A stretch of 64,000 bases of DNA from Roseibium aggregatum IAM 12614 (GCF_000168975.1 NZ_AAUW01000007.1:124001-188000), one strand, 5' to 3'; counted from the stretch's first letter, positions 36,726 through 46,325 are shown. Notes: generated by a model from the sequence alone, not told the origin. Numbers and translations are program-made.

Positions 36726-38000
36726 TTAGCGGACCAGATTCACGAGCTGCTCGAGCAGGTCGGAACCGGCCTTGAACACCTGAGAGTTGGCCGTATAGGT
36801 GCGCTGGGATTCGATCATTGAGGTCAGCTCGTTGCCGAGATCGACGTTGGAGTCTTCAAGTCCGCCAACCTTGATGGCGCCCATGCCCCCCTCGCCCGCA
36901 AAGCCGACCCGCACATCACCGGAATCGAAGGACGTGCTGTAGACGTTGCCGGACCTGTTGGAGAGCCGGTCCGGGCTTGGCACGTTCGCCAGCGGGATCT
37001 TGTAGATCGCCCGGCGGTCACCGTTGGCGTAGACCGCAAACAGGGTGCCATCGTCGGCAAATTCGACGTTCTTCACCGCGCTTGGTGCGTTCCCGTCCGC
37101 ATCAACATTGGTGACGGTGAAGTCGGCATTCAGGTAGGTCGACTGATCGAGATCCAGATCGAAGGTACCGCCGTTGGGAACGGCAATATTGATCGAGGTC
37201 GCGCTGGCGCCGGTAAGATTGCCGGTGGTGACGTCGAAGGTCAGCGTCTGGGTGTTCAACGCAGGTGCGGTATAGGGAAATCCGCCACCGGGCGCTGCAT
37301 CTGCCGCGTTGTAAATCGTGACTTCCCAGTCGCTATCCGTCCCCGTTTCCGTAACCTTGGAATAGTAGACATCCAGTTTCACCTCGTTGCCGAGGTTGTC
37401 GTAAACGATCATCGACGTCTTGTGGGAATAGCTCGCGGTTGCCGCGTTGGCTGATGGCAGATCAGCAGCCGGAACAATCGCCGCATCTTCGCTCACGTTC
37501 ACACGCAGGAAGGCTTCACTGGTGGGCGTGGCCTCAAGCTGGTTCTGAGTGATGTTGATCCGTTCCAGGCCGCCAAGACCATTGGCAACGGTAGTCGGCG
37601 CGGTGTTGCCCGTGATCGGATAACCCTGGAGATAATAACCGGCCGTGTTCAGGAGGTATCCGTCTCCGTCAGGAACGAAATGACCGGCGCGGGTCAGGAA
37701 GCTTTCACCTGCCTCGTTACCGACAACGAAAAAGCCATTGCCATCTATCGCGAGGTCGAGCTTTGACGTCGTAAAGCTGAGATTGCCCTTCTTGGTGATC
37801 TCATATTGGGTGTGGGCCTCAACGCCGCCCGAGTTGAACGAGCCGGCCCCTTGTGAAACCACCAGTGACGAAAATTCCGACTTGGCCCGCTTATACCCTG
37901 TTGTACTCGAGTTCATAATGTTCTCGGCAACTGTGCCAAGCTTGCTCGACTGCGCATTCATGCCGGAAACGCCGGATCGCATAACTCCGAAAAGGCCCAT
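36726..38000 (-). CDS. flgE: Flagellar hook protein FlgE
   Basis: FlgE polymerises into the hook. The 424-aa protein has the family ends GLFGVMRSGVSGMNAQSSKL / NIMNSSTTGYKRAKSEFS and DLGNELTSMIESQRTYTANS. The D1-D2 body is Ala/Thr/Asp-rich, as usual. It is the first gene of the flgE-flgK-flgL-flaF-flbT-flgD-fliQ operon. Confidence 0.95.
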   Translation of the reverse strand: MGLFGVMRSGVSGMNAQSSKLGTVAENIMNSSTTGYKRAKSEFSSLVVSQGAGSFNSGGVEAHTQYEITKKGNLSFTTSKLDLAIDGNGFFVVGNEAGESFLTRAGHFVPDGDGYLLNTAGYYLQGYPITGNTAPTTVANGLGGLERINITQNQLEATPTSEAFLRVNVSEDAAIVPAADLPSANAATASYSHKTSMIVYDNLGNEVKLDVYYSKVTETGTDSDWEVTIYNAADAAPGGGFPYTAPALNTQTLTFDVTTGNLTGASATSINIAVPNGGTFDLDLDQSTYLNADFTVTNVDADGNAPSAVKNVEFADDGTLFAVYANGDRRAIYKIPLANVPSPDRLSNRSGNVYSTSFDSGDVRVGFAGEGGMGAIKVGGLEDSNVDLGNELTSMIESQRTYTANSQVFKAGSDLLEQLVNLVR

Positions 38001-38046
38001 GGCAGGTCTCCTGTGTCCAAATCAACTGGAGACAGTCAAACCGACC

Positions 38047-38062
38047 TAACTTGCGCGAGGCT
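38047..38062. promoter_or_regulatory. Flagellar 16-bp semi-palindrome (flgE unit)
   Basis: TAACTTGCGCGAGGCT matches the island consensus at 14 of 16 positions, 46 bases before the flgE ATG. An AT-rich stretch lies just upstream. Confidence 0.6.
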
Positions 38063-38135
38063 GTTGTTGGAAAATAATTATTCTTTCCATTCATATACTT
38101 AGTTATCTAAAATTTTAACTTTCAAGCAACGTGAG

Positions 38136-38161
38136 AGCACCGGACGGGGACGTCCGATGCT
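38136..38161. terminator. Possible hairpin terminator after the transglycosylase gene
   Basis: A 10-bp stem with one mismatch (AGCACCGGAC / GTCCGATGCT, 6-base loop) lies just after the transglycosylase stop. The T-run is on the plus-strand side, so it is only a weak terminator for the minus-strand gene. Confidence 0.35.
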
Positions 38162-38170
38162 TTTAAAAGT

Positions 38171-38746
38171 TCAAGCGTCGCAGAATTGCTTGGACTTCTT
38201 TGTCCAATTGCCGAAACCGGAAGCAACCATGTTGCGGATCACGGTACAGACATACCGCTTTTGTGCAGGATCATTGTTCGGACCTGCATGATAGCGGGCA
38301 ACGGCCATCGTCCAGGACCCCTGGCGCTGCTTCAGGTTCTTCAGGAATCTTGCGGCATATTGCACATTCGCACGCGGTTCCAGCATCTGGTCCACGGAGC
38401 GGAACTGGTCACCATGATAATGATGGTTTATCTGCATGCAGCCGATGTCGATCAGTTTCTTGCCATGCAACCTGGCATCCATCACGTCCTGTTTCGCGGC
38501 TTGCCGACTTGGCGGAAACACCGACTTTCCCTCGATATTGAGGGCATAGGGATACAGCGAATTACGCCGCCCGGTTTCCGTCAGGCCGACCGCGTAAAGC
38601 ACGCCGAGCGGAACGTTGTATTTTCGCGCGGCAGCGATCATCTCGCGTTCGCAAACGTTCTGTGTCTCGGCAGCCGCTGGCAGACTAACGGCGAGCGCAC
38701 TAAAGATAGATGCCGTCAGAAAGGCTGACGTCAGAACCTTCCTCAT
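38171..38746 (-). CDS. Exported lytic transglycosylase (SLT domain)
   Basis: The 191-aa protein has a Sec signal peptide (about residues 1-26, ending LPAAAE) and an SLT-type lysozyme fold with the catalytic Glu in AVGLTETGRR and the family segments LIDIGCMQINHHYHG and NVQYAARFLKNL. It probably opens peptidoglycan for rod assembly, since flgJ here has no muramidase domain. It overlaps the fliK end by 47 bases and closes the fliF operon. The ATG at 38746 follows AGAGGAACAGG. Confidence 0.88.
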   Translation of the reverse strand: MRKVLTSAFLTASIFSALAVSLPAAAETQNVCEREMIAAARKYNVPLGVLYAVGLTETGRRNSLYPYALNIEGKSVFPPSRQAAKQDVMDARLHGKKLIDIGCMQINHHYHGDQFRSVDQMLEPRANVQYAARFLKNLKQRQGSWTMAVARYHAGPNNDPAQKRYVCTVIRNMVASGFGNWTKKSKQFCDA

Positions 38747-39989
38747 GACCTGTTCCTCTTGTAGTTTCGGAAGCCTGATACGCGTCTTCTCTGGAGTTTT
38801 GTCCCGGACGCCCGTTCTGCTGTCCGGCACCATTGCCGGAACTCTGCGGTTGGCCGTCAAACGGATTGCCACCGGCAGCACCATTCTGGTTCTGCGCCTG
38901 CGGGCCGGAAGCGTTGCCTCCCGCCTGAACCTGGATCCGGTCGTCGCTGGCCTGGATCGTGATGGCATCAGCCTTGAACCCCGTTGCTCTCAGCATCTGA
39001 TCAAGCATTTGCCTGTCGTGCTTCAGGAGTTCGGCTGTTTGTGCCCTGCTGGTTACAAGCGACACTTCCACCGTATCACCGACCATCCTGAGGGACACTT
39101 TCACGGTGCCCAGCTCATGCGGTGTAAGCTGGATATCCAGTGTTTTCAGCACCGGTCCTTCCGCCTTGGCAGATATGCCACCGTCAGGAGATACGGGCCT
39201 GGACGCCATGTCCTTCACTGCTGTGGTGATCTGGTCGCCAACCTGCTGAGCAGGAGAGAGGCGCATATTTGGTGCAAAGTGGGTTTCCTGACGCAGAACC
39301 TTGACGGTACCGGCGGCTTCCTCCGGCAACATGGACCGGCCAATCACCCCGCGCCCCTCACCTTCGGAAATTGCTTCAGGTTCCACCCCGAACTGCGCGA
39401 ACAGCGAAGATGTGCCGGTCTGAGCCGGTCCATCGGGATCACCTGCCGGCAATCCGTTAGCCTGCCCTTGCAAGACCGCAGGCATCCGAGCCGCTACGGG
39501 TTGTGTCTGTGCCTGCGCCGAAGAAACCTTTCCGGTCTTGCCGGCAAGAACTGCATTCAATGACAGGCCCACATGTGCGGATGCGCTCTGCAACATGGTT
39601 TCAGCCTTCGGATCCGTTTGGCCCTCAGACACTCCATCGAAGCCTTCGCCGTCCTTCGCCTTGCGCGACAGAGCATTCTGAGACGCCTGACGCAGAGCGT
39701 CGACCAGGTTACTGGTCGAAAACGCCACCGGACCTGGTGTCTGCTCTTTGCCTGCCCCGGTCTTGCCGTTGGCATCGCCGGCAGTTCCATCCACCTGGTC
39801 AGCAGTTTCAGACGCTGGTTTTCCAGACGGCTCCTCTGCGGCATCGCCTTTTTTCATGTTCTGCATCACGGCTTGAAACGCGGCCGCGGCATCCTTGGAA
39901 GAGGTGTGTCCGCGCTCGCCCGTTCCCGCGTCCGCGGACTTGCCAGCCTTCGGCGCAGTTGGAACGAATGCCTGAGTGTTAACGCTCAT
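38700..39989 (-). CDS. fliK: Flagellar hook-length control protein FliK (MotD-type)
   Basis: The 429-aa protein measures hook length and triggers the FlhB switch. The N-terminal two-thirds are Ala/Gly/Pro-rich low complexity. The C-terminal FliK domain (about 300-395) has LDIQLTPHELGTVKVSLRM and AELLKHDRQMLDQMLRATG. In Sinorhizobium the gene in this place was first called motD. The ATG at 39989 follows GGGAGAACAGG and lies 11 bases inside the motC end. Confidence 0.88.
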   Translation of the reverse strand: MSVNTQAFVPTAPKAGKSADAGTGERGHTSSKDAAAAFQAVMQNMKKGDAAEEPSGKPASETADQVDGTAGDANGKTGAGKEQTPGPVAFSTSNLVDALRQASQNALSRKAKDGEGFDGVSEGQTDPKAETMLQSASAHVGLSLNAVLAGKTGKVSSAQAQTQPVAARMPAVLQGQANGLPAGDPDGPAQTGTSSLFAQFGVEPEAISEGEGRGVIGRSMLPEEAAGTVKVLRQETHFAPNMRLSPAQQVGDQITTAVKDMASRPVSPDGGISAKAEGPVLKTLDIQLTPHELGTVKVSLRMVGDTVEVSLVTSRAQTAELLKHDRQMLDQMLRATGFKADAITIQASDDRIQVQAGGNASGPQAQNQNGAAGGNPFDGQPQSSGNGAGQQNGRPGQNSREDAYQASETTRGTGHEEGSDVSLSDGIYL

Positions 39990-41214
39990 CCTGTTCTCCC
40001 AATTGAGCGAGGGATTTTCCCGTCCGGCGCAACAGAACATCCGCAAGTTCCATGTCCGCGGTGATCCAGCTCTGGTCTTCCGGAGCGTCCATGTTGCTTG
40101 CCACGTTGAATTCGCCGATCACATTCGGCGGCGGCTCCGGAAAATGCCGGACCGAGTTGAGCACGACGTAGACGCCATCGAGCATCGCCAGGTCCTGCGC
40201 CGTCAGGATCGACTTGTCGATGGACCACAGGAGATCGCGGTTGGCGGTGATGAATTCCGGATCGAGGCGCGTTGCAGCGAGATAGATCTTCAGGATTTCG
40301 TTTTCCTTGGTGCCTTCGACGGTCAGGGTCAACGCTTCTCCCGTTGCCTTTCGCGCGACATTCAGATGACCGGCCAACAGGGCGGACCTGGCCAAGCGCA
40401 GATAAAGACCGCGCCTGCTGTCGGCATCGAATTCGTGCAGGACATCATCCAGAAGCGCGAATTTGTCCTCGCTTTTGACGAAACCGAGCGTGTCCAGTGA
40501 AAGCGCGAACCGTCTGCGGAAGTCACCCGAATATACTGACGCCCTGAACCGGCGCAGATACCGGATGCTGAGTACGCGAAACCGGTCAACATTGGCTGTC
40601 ATGCCGGCAAGGAACACTTCCCGGCGAAGAGCCGCTTCCTCGACGAGGGTTCCAGGCATCAACAGACTGGCGACCTGAAGCAATTCCATCGCCTTTTCCG
40701 GGTCCGTCCGGATGTAGGGCGCCGCCTTTACCAGCGCGACATGGCCACCAAGGCTGGCCGGCAATTCCAGCGGATCGATATCCGCGAGAAGGACTTGCAT
40801 TTCCTCCTCACGCCCCTCGACATATGCGAGCGAAGCTTCCATGAGCTTGCGGTCGACTGCAGGCGCCGGATCGAGAGACAAAAGGTACCGCATCACGTCC
40901 GGGTGCCCGCCGCTCAGAAGATGGACAACGGCAGCACGAGCATTGCGCGGTTCCTGCCAGACCTCGGCCTGCAGCACCACAAAATGGGCATCCATCTTTG
41001 TCAGCAAGGCCCTCTGCGCCTGCAGCGCATGGGTGTTGCCCTGGGAGATCTGTTCCTGCAGCGACTGGAGCGACCGGATCATTTCATAAGGTTGCGGAAC
41101 CGAAGTCTCTTTGCCGACCTGCTGCGCCCAGCCTGCCGACACGGAGGCGACCGCAGCCACCAAGGCAATCAGCAGACCCGAAAAAGAAGTCTTCTTGAGA
41201 AAAAGGCGACGCAT
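39979..41214 (-). CDS. motC: Periplasmic flagellar motor protein MotC
   Basis: MotC is a periplasmic protein needed for motor rotation in rhizobia, thought to act on MotB and stabilised by MotE. The 411-aa protein has a signal peptide (cleavage near residue 30, SAGWAQ) and an all-helical, TPR-like repeat body. Gene order motB-motC-fliK matches the rhizobial mot operon. It overlaps motB by one base. Confidence 0.88.
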   Translation of the reverse strand: MRRLFLKKTSFSGLLIALVAAVASVSAGWAQQVGKETSVPQPYEMIRSLQSLQEQISQGNTHALQAQRALLTKMDAHFVVLQAEVWQEPRNARAAVVHLLSGGHPDVMRYLLSLDPAPAVDRKLMEASLAYVEGREEEMQVLLADIDPLELPASLGGHVALVKAAPYIRTDPEKAMELLQVASLLMPGTLVEEAALRREVFLAGMTANVDRFRVLSIRYLRRFRASVYSGDFRRRFALSLDTLGFVKSEDKFALLDDVLHEFDADSRRGLYLRLARSALLAGHLNVARKATGEALTLTVEGTKENEILKIYLAATRLDPEFITANRDLLWSIDKSILTAQDLAMLDGVYVVLNSVRHFPEPPPNVIGEFNVASNMDAPEDQSWITADMELADVLLRRTGKSLAQLGEQDER

Positions 41215-42716
41215 TACCGAGCCCCTTCCAGAAGGTAGATCTCGATCCGGCGATTGGAGGCAGCAAAAGGATCGGACGGAACTTTCAGGTCTTTGTCGGC
41301 ATATCCTTCAACCCGGTTGAACCTGTCCTTGCCGACACCACCACGCGAGAGCATGTAGAGAGCCATGTGAGCGCGGGCAGACGACAAGCGCCAATTGTCA
41401 TAGGTCTTGCTCCGGAACGGGCGCGCATCCGTGTGGCCCTTGATGACGATCTGACCCGGTGTGTCTGCAACGATCTTTCCAATCCGCTCAAGCAATTTGA
41501 CCAGTTCCGGCCGCGGCTCAGCGGAACCGATGGCAAACATACCGAAGTTCTGGTCGTCGGTGAGGCTGATCAAGGCGCCCTCGCCTTCTCTCGTCACCGT
41601 AATCTGGCTGGCGGTTTCCTCAAGGACGGTCCCCTCAGTTTGAGCGAGGACTTCCGAAAGGCGGGCGACCAGCACCTCAGCGCTGCTTTCTGTGAAATCT
41701 TCTTCGTAAGTGCCCTCGCCTTCACCGGCTCCGGTTCCAACGACCGTTTCAGTCTCACTTTCGAAGACAACCTCGCCAGAAGACTGCTCCAGTGATTTGC
41801 CGAGAACGTGGGCGACAACTGGATCCGTCGTTTCTCCGTTGTCGGGAAGAGTGCCGGTGCCGACAAATTCAAATGACGTCGTTCCGGCTTTTTCCGCCAT
41901 GTAGTCGCCTTTCTTCGCCCCTTTGCCAGGAGCAGCGTTTCCGTTCTGCTGTGCAATGCCGGTCTCCGATTGCGTGCCTTCGTCAAATGGAGCGGCATAG
42001 GCGAAGTCGCCCGCCATCGCATGAGAGGACGGCGCGGTACCATCGCCCGGCAGGCTCACGTCAGGCGCGGCTTCGGCACTTGCCACACCGCGGCCTGGAC
42101 GGAATTGCCAGAACATCGGATCGAAAGGATCCCGATAGGCCTGACCACCCTGAACACCTTCATTTTTCTGAAGCCCGGTACCGATACCTTTGGGATTATC
42201 TTCACGCACATCAGCGACACGAATTTTCTGCGAAAGGGTGTCGAGAACAGCATAGGGATCCGTGAACAGGATCGATTCCGAATGGGTCTGGGTAAACTGC
42301 CCCGAAGCCGGCGCACCGCCCATTTCCGGCGTCTCGATCACTTCCTCCAGCTTATGCCCTTCATCCAGGCCATCGCCGAAATTCTCGTCCTGATCGACCG
42401 GCGCATCCGAGCCGCCCAATTTGCCCGTAAACAGTTTGGTGCCTGCCTCGTTGGTTTCGCCGTTGATCTCTGGATCATTCAGCCCCTTACGATTGGGGGC
42501 CGTGGAGGCAAGCTTGACCGGGTTGAAATACTGCGCCACGCCGCGGCGTACGCTGTCGTCGGTCACGTTGATCAGCCACATGACCAGAAAGAAGGCCATC
42601 AAAGCGGTCATGAAATCGGCATAAGCGATTTTCCAGACGCCATGTGGCGTTTGATCGTCTTCCCAGCTGTTCTTGCGCCGGACAATTACGATTTCATTCG
42701 GGACGCCGTCCAACAT
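41214..42716 (-). CDS. motB: Flagellar motor stator protein MotB
   Basis: MotB anchors the stator to peptidoglycan and carries the proton-binding Asp. The 500-aa protein has one N-terminal helix (about 30-50) with Asp34 in AYADFMTALMAFFLVMWLIN, and a C-terminal OmpA-like domain (about 395-495: IVIKGHTDARPFRSKTYDNW). The linker of about 340 residues between helix and OmpA domain is acidic and unusually long compared with the roughly 300-aa enteric MotB. Confidence 0.93.
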   Translation of the reverse strand: MLDGVPNEIVIVRRKNSWEDDQTPHGVWKIAYADFMTALMAFFLVMWLINVTDDSVRRGVAQYFNPVKLASTAPNRKGLNDPEINGETNEAGTKLFTGKLGGSDAPVDQDENFGDGLDEGHKLEEVIETPEMGGAPASGQFTQTHSESILFTDPYAVLDTLSQKIRVADVREDNPKGIGTGLQKNEGVQGGQAYRDPFDPMFWQFRPGRGVASAEAAPDVSLPGDGTAPSSHAMAGDFAYAAPFDEGTQSETGIAQQNGNAAPGKGAKKGDYMAEKAGTTSFEFVGTGTLPDNGETTDPVVAHVLGKSLEQSSGEVVFESETETVVGTGAGEGEGTYEEDFTESSAEVLVARLSEVLAQTEGTVLEETASQITVTREGEGALISLTDDQNFGMFAIGSAEPRPELVKLLERIGKIVADTPGQIVIKGHTDARPFRSKTYDNWRLSSARAHMALYMLSRGGVGKDRFNRVEGYADKDLKVPSDPFAASNRRIEIYLLEGAR

Positions 42717-43354
42717 CAGTCTGCCTCCCCTTTCAAAGCATCAAGCTGGCCCAGCCATTGTCCGAGCCGAGTCTCGATGGTCGTCTCATCCAGCAGAGCC
42801 ACCAGCTCGACCTGGTCTGCGTGCTGCACATCGATCCGGTCTCGCAAGGTGGGCAACTGTTCCAGCACACGGCTGACCAGCGTCTCCGACCCGCGCAGCC
42901 TAATCATCTTGCCCTCTGTTTCCTCGGTCAGTTGCCGAAGATTGCCGGCAAAGGCCTCCACAAGCTGATCGACGATCTTCTCGGTCAGGAAAGGTTGCAG
43001 CAGCTTGGCCAGCGAATAGGAAATCCGCTGTTCCATCACATTGAGAAAGCCTTCGATCGAAGCACTGACGTTGGCCGCTTCCCGCATGTCGAAGCGGTCC
43101 CGCTCTTCGTTGAGGCGTTTTGCGTGTTCTTCGCGTTCCTGTTCCAGCAAAGCCTGGAAATGGGCCATCGTGCTGTTGCTACCTTCGGCCAGGCCGCGCT
43201 CGTATTCGGCCTGAAGCTTTTCTTCCAGGCTCGGCTCGGGCGCAGTTTCCTCGCAAGGTTCCAGAACATCCACGAGCGCGGGATCGAACGCCGCAAAGGA
43301 TTTGAATCTGGATGCTGACAGGACGGGAATATGGGAAGCGATTGACGTGGGCAT
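42716..43354 (-). CDS. fliH: FliH-like export ATPase regulator
   Basis: The 212-aa protein lies directly after fliF and has the FliH plan: a disordered N-terminus, a charged coiled coil (about 45-90, KLQAEYERGLAEGSNSTMAH), then a FliH/VATPase-E-like domain with AFAGNLRQLTE. It probably tethers FliI to the C-ring. It overlaps both neighbours by one base. Sequence conservation is low in this family, so the call rests on plan and position. Confidence 0.72.
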   Translation of the reverse strand: MPTSIASHIPVLSASRFKSFAAFDPALVDVLEPCEETAPEPSLEEKLQAEYERGLAEGSNSTMAHFQALLEQEREEHAKRLNEERDRFDMREAANVSASIEGFLNVMEQRISYSLAKLLQPFLTEKIVDQLVEAFAGNLRQLTEETEGKMIRLRGSETLVSRVLEQLPTLRDRIDVQHADQVELVALLDETTIETRLGQWLGQLDALKGEAD

Positions 43355-45000
43355 TAGATGCGCTCCGATTCATAAAGCCACTGGCGCAGGATCGCGGCGG
43401 ACTGTTCCTCATTGAATTCCAGCAAGGATTCCAGCTTCCGAAGCGCGGATTTGTTGCGCCTGCTGTTGAGGTCTTGCAGCATGTCGGAATGATCCGGCGG
43501 CATCAGGAAGGTCTGTTCTCCATCGACGGCCTCCACAGTTCCTTCCGCCGTTTCGGGCGTCATGCCGAGTTCGGCCATTTCAACCTGTGGCTTGGCTATT
43601 TGCGGCACCAGGGCAGCAACGGCAGGCCGCAGACCGAACCAGATCACCAGCATCGATACAGTCAGGATCGCAAGCGCATTGATGATGTTGCCGGACTGGC
43701 GCATCAGATATTCGGTGATGCTGATCGGCGGGATTGGCTCCATCGCCCGGCCGCCGTCTACAAAGTCAACGACCGCGACCTTTACCAGGTCCCCGCGCTC
43801 CTTCTCGATACCTGCGGAAGAGGCGACCAGCGCTTCGATCTCGGTGAGTTGTTCCTGCATCTGAGCCTGGGTCGGCTCACCTCCGAGAGACTGAGCAAGG
43901 CGGGATTTGTCGACCAGAACCGCGATGGACAGCCGGTCGACCCGATACCCGTCCTGCGACGTCTCGATGCGCTTTGAGGAGATCTCGTAGTTGACGGTTT
44001 CCTCACGGCGCTCATTTTCTTCGCTGGAACGCTCGCCGTTGTCCGCAGACACGTCCTCTTCGGGAAGGTTCTGCTCCACCGTTGTCGGTGCCGATACGCT
44101 GGAGTTCTGCGCGTTCTCGTTTTCGCGAATGGTCCGGATGGATCGTTCGGTCCGCGAGTCCGGATCGAAAATCGTCTCGGCAATCGTCTTGCGGTCGGTG
44201 TTGAGCTCCGCCGCGACACTGACCTGGAAATTGTCGAGGCCGAGATAGGGCGTCAGGGTCTTTCGGATATTTTCCTGGATCCGGTTGCTAACGGCCGTTT
44301 CAAGGCTGGCGAGCTGGCCTGCAGAAGCCTTTGTCGGGTCCTTTCCGGCCGCCAGAATGCCACCTGACGTGTCGAGCACCGTGACCTTGTCGGCCTGCAT
44401 GCCTGGAACCCCGGCCGCAACCAGATGACGGATGGCATCGGCGGTTCGTACGTCATCTGGAACGTCGGACCGGATGACGACAGAGGCAGACGGCGGCTGC
44501 TGGTCGCGTCGGAATGATCCTTTTTCCGGCAGCACGATATGAACGCGGGCAGCACGAATACCCTTCATGAGCTGAATGGTGCGGGCAAGTTCGCCTTCCA
44601 GCGCACGCACCCGAGTCACTTCCTGCATGAAGGAGGTCAGCCCGAGAGACCCCAGCTCGTCAAAGAGCTCGTAGCCAGAGTTTGCGCCTCGAGGCAGGCC
44701 TTTTTCAGCAAGAAGCATGCGCGCTTTCGCAGTCTGCGCATGACTGACCATAACGGCAGTGCCTTCCGAATTGATGTCGAAAGGAATACCGGCATCCCGC
44801 AACGCGGAGCCGATGCGAGTGACATCTTCACCATCGAGACCCGTGTAAAGGACGGTCTGTTCCGGCCGGCTCAGATAATATGCTCCCGCGCCGACGGTCG
44901 CGATTGTAGCGAGCCCGATCAAGGCGAGCGCGACAAGTCTGCGCACTCCCAGTTCCATCAGGTTTGCCCATAGTTTTTCGGCGTGTTCACGGCCCGGCAT
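43354..45000 (-). CDS. fliF: Flagellar MS-ring protein FliF
   Basis: FliF forms the MS-ring. The 548-aa protein has two membrane helices (about 20-40 and 428-450), the secretin-like domains between them (LMKGIRAARVHIVLPEKGSF), and a C-terminal FliG-binding tail (SALRKLESLLEFNEEQSAAI). The ATG at 45000 was chosen over 45015 because AAGGGG lies 6 nt before it. Confidence 0.95.
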   Translation of the reverse strand: MPGREHAEKLWANLMELGVRRLVALALIGLATIATVGAGAYYLSRPEQTVLYTGLDGEDVTRIGSALRDAGIPFDINSEGTAVMVSHAQTAKARMLLAEKGLPRGANSGYELFDELGSLGLTSFMQEVTRVRALEGELARTIQLMKGIRAARVHIVLPEKGSFRRDQQPPSASVVIRSDVPDDVRTADAIRHLVAAGVPGMQADKVTVLDTSGGILAAGKDPTKASAGQLASLETAVSNRIQENIRKTLTPYLGLDNFQVSVAAELNTDRKTIAETIFDPDSRTERSIRTIRENENAQNSSVSAPTTVEQNLPEEDVSADNGERSSEENERREETVNYEISSKRIETSQDGYRVDRLSIAVLVDKSRLAQSLGGEPTQAQMQEQLTEIEALVASSAGIEKERGDLVKVAVVDFVDGGRAMEPIPPISITEYLMRQSGNIINALAILTVSMLVIWFGLRPAVAALVPQIAKPQVEMAELGMTPETAEGTVEAVDGEQTFLMPPDHSDMLQDLNSRRNKSALRKLESLLEFNEEQSAAILRQWLYESERI

Positions 45001-45051
45001 GCATAACCCCTTCATGCACGTAACGTTCTGTTTGACCCACTATCGGAACTG

Positions 45052-45067
45052 GACCTTGCGCGAGCCT
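45052..45067. promoter_or_regulatory. Flagellar 16-bp semi-palindrome (fliF unit)
   Basis: GACCTTGCGCGAGCCT matches the island consensus at 13 of 16 positions, 51 bases before the fliF ATG. The fliF promoter is the known target of FtcR in Brucella, which makes this site the best one to test. Confidence 0.55.
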
Positions 45068-45100
45068 GTTACCCGGGGCTGCGGACGGAAGATCCGGGCG

Positions 45101-45129
45101 AAAAAAAACCGCGCCCCGAAGGGCGCGGT
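45101..45129 (-). terminator. UUCG-loop terminator after the flagellin gene
   Basis: On the minus strand, ACCGCGCCC-TTCG-GGGCGCGGT is followed by eight T. The stem is perfect, 9 bp, and lies 37 bases after the fliC stop. This isolates fliC from fliF. Confidence 0.95.
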
Positions 45130-45166
45130 CCTCTTGCCTGGTAATCCGGCCAGATAACTGGATGGA

Positions 45167-46069
45167 TTAACGGAACAGGGACAGAATGTTCTGCGAACCC
45201 TGGTTGGCGATCGACAGCGCCTGGATACCGAGCTGCTGCTGTGTCTGCAGAGCCTGGAGGCGGGTCGATTCCTTGTTCATGTCAGCATCCACGAGCTGGC
45301 CGACACCACGGTCGATCGAGTCGATCAGTGCGGACACGAAGTCCTTCTGCAGGTCAACGCGCTTCTTGGTGGAACCGAGCAGGGTTGCGGAGTCTGTGAT
45401 GAGGCCGAGAGCTTCGTCGACGTCCGAGATCATGCCTTCCAGAGTGGTCAGGTCGGCTGCGGCATCCGTCAGGCCGGAAATGTCGATGGTATCGACAACG
45501 TTACCGTTCGTCAGAGCACGATCAAGGATACCGGAACCACCACCAGTGGTGTCATAGAGCTGGGTAGCGGTGATATCGACCGTGGTCGTCAGAACGGAAA
45601 CCGCACCACCGACGCGGGTGAAGGAGCTGACGATTTCCTTCGACGTCACCGTGGAGACGTCGGAAGACAGCCAGTTTTCACCGTTGAAGACAGCGGATTC
45701 GGCAGTTGACTTAAGCTGGTTCTGCAGTTCGTTGATGTCGGACTGGATCTTGCCGCGGTCAACACCCGGAGTACGGGCGGCAACAAGCTTGGATTTGATC
45801 TCGTTCATGACATCAACAGTGCTGTCCATAGCAGTGTACATGACGTCGACGGTCGCAGCACCCAGACCCAGAGAGTCTTCAACGGCGCTGAGAGCCATGT
45901 TGTCGGAACGCATGGTGGTTGCGATGGACCAATAGGCAGCGTTGTCTTCCGCGCCGGCAACGCGATAACCGGTAGAGATGCGGTTTTGCGTCTCTGCCAG
46001 GTTGGCGCTGGTGTTCCGCAGAGTCTGCAGAGCGGTCATTGCGGAAGCGTTCGTCATCAAGCTAGACAT
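45167..46069 (-). CDS. fliC: Flagellin
   Basis: The 300-aa flagellin has the conserved ends (SAMTALQTLRNTSANLAETQ / NRISTGYRVAGAEDNAAYW and QQQLGIQALSIANQGSQNIL, LFR at the C-terminus) and a short central D1-D2 region. It is the only flagellin gene in the window and is monocistronic, bounded by terminators on both sides. The ATG at 46069 follows AAGGGAC. FlbT and FlaF, encoded 11 kb away, are the expected post-transcriptional regulators. Confidence 0.96.
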   Translation of the reverse strand: MSSLMTNASAMTALQTLRNTSANLAETQNRISTGYRVAGAEDNAAYWSIATTMRSDNMALSAVEDSLGLGAATVDVMYTAMDSTVDVMNEIKSKLVAARTPGVDRGKIQSDINELQNQLKSTAESAVFNGENWLSSDVSTVTSKEIVSSFTRVGGAVSVLTTTVDITATQLYDTTGGGSGILDRALTNGNVVDTIDISGLTDAAADLTTLEGMISDVDEALGLITDSATLLGSTKKRVDLQKDFVSALIDSIDRGVGQLVDADMNKESTRLQALQTQQQLGIQALSIANQGSQNILSLFR

Positions 46070-46214
46070 GATATGTCCCTTCAATGTGTCAGTGTGTTAC
46101 TGGATTGGATTGGGACATGCCGGGTTTTCACCGGCACAGCAGGAGCAGCGTCATGCTTTTGAACCGTGGGTAGGATTGAGGTTCAACCTGCTGTGAAAAC
46201 GACCCTAGCGGCTC

Positions 46215-46230
46215 AATCTTGCGCGAAGCT
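46215..46230. promoter_or_regulatory. Flagellar 16-bp semi-palindrome (fliC)
   Basis: AATCTTGCGCGAAGCT matches the island consensus at 14 of 16 positions, 145 bases before the fliC ATG. The larger distance leaves room for a long 5' leader, such as FlbT would bind. Confidence 0.5.
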
Positions 46231-46325
46231 TACGTCGATGCGGGCAATTTGATCTTTTTGGTATTTCGGCGGGACCCAACTCCACGACAAAAAATCTAAT
46301 CGCTCACGATCATATCGTAGAAAGC

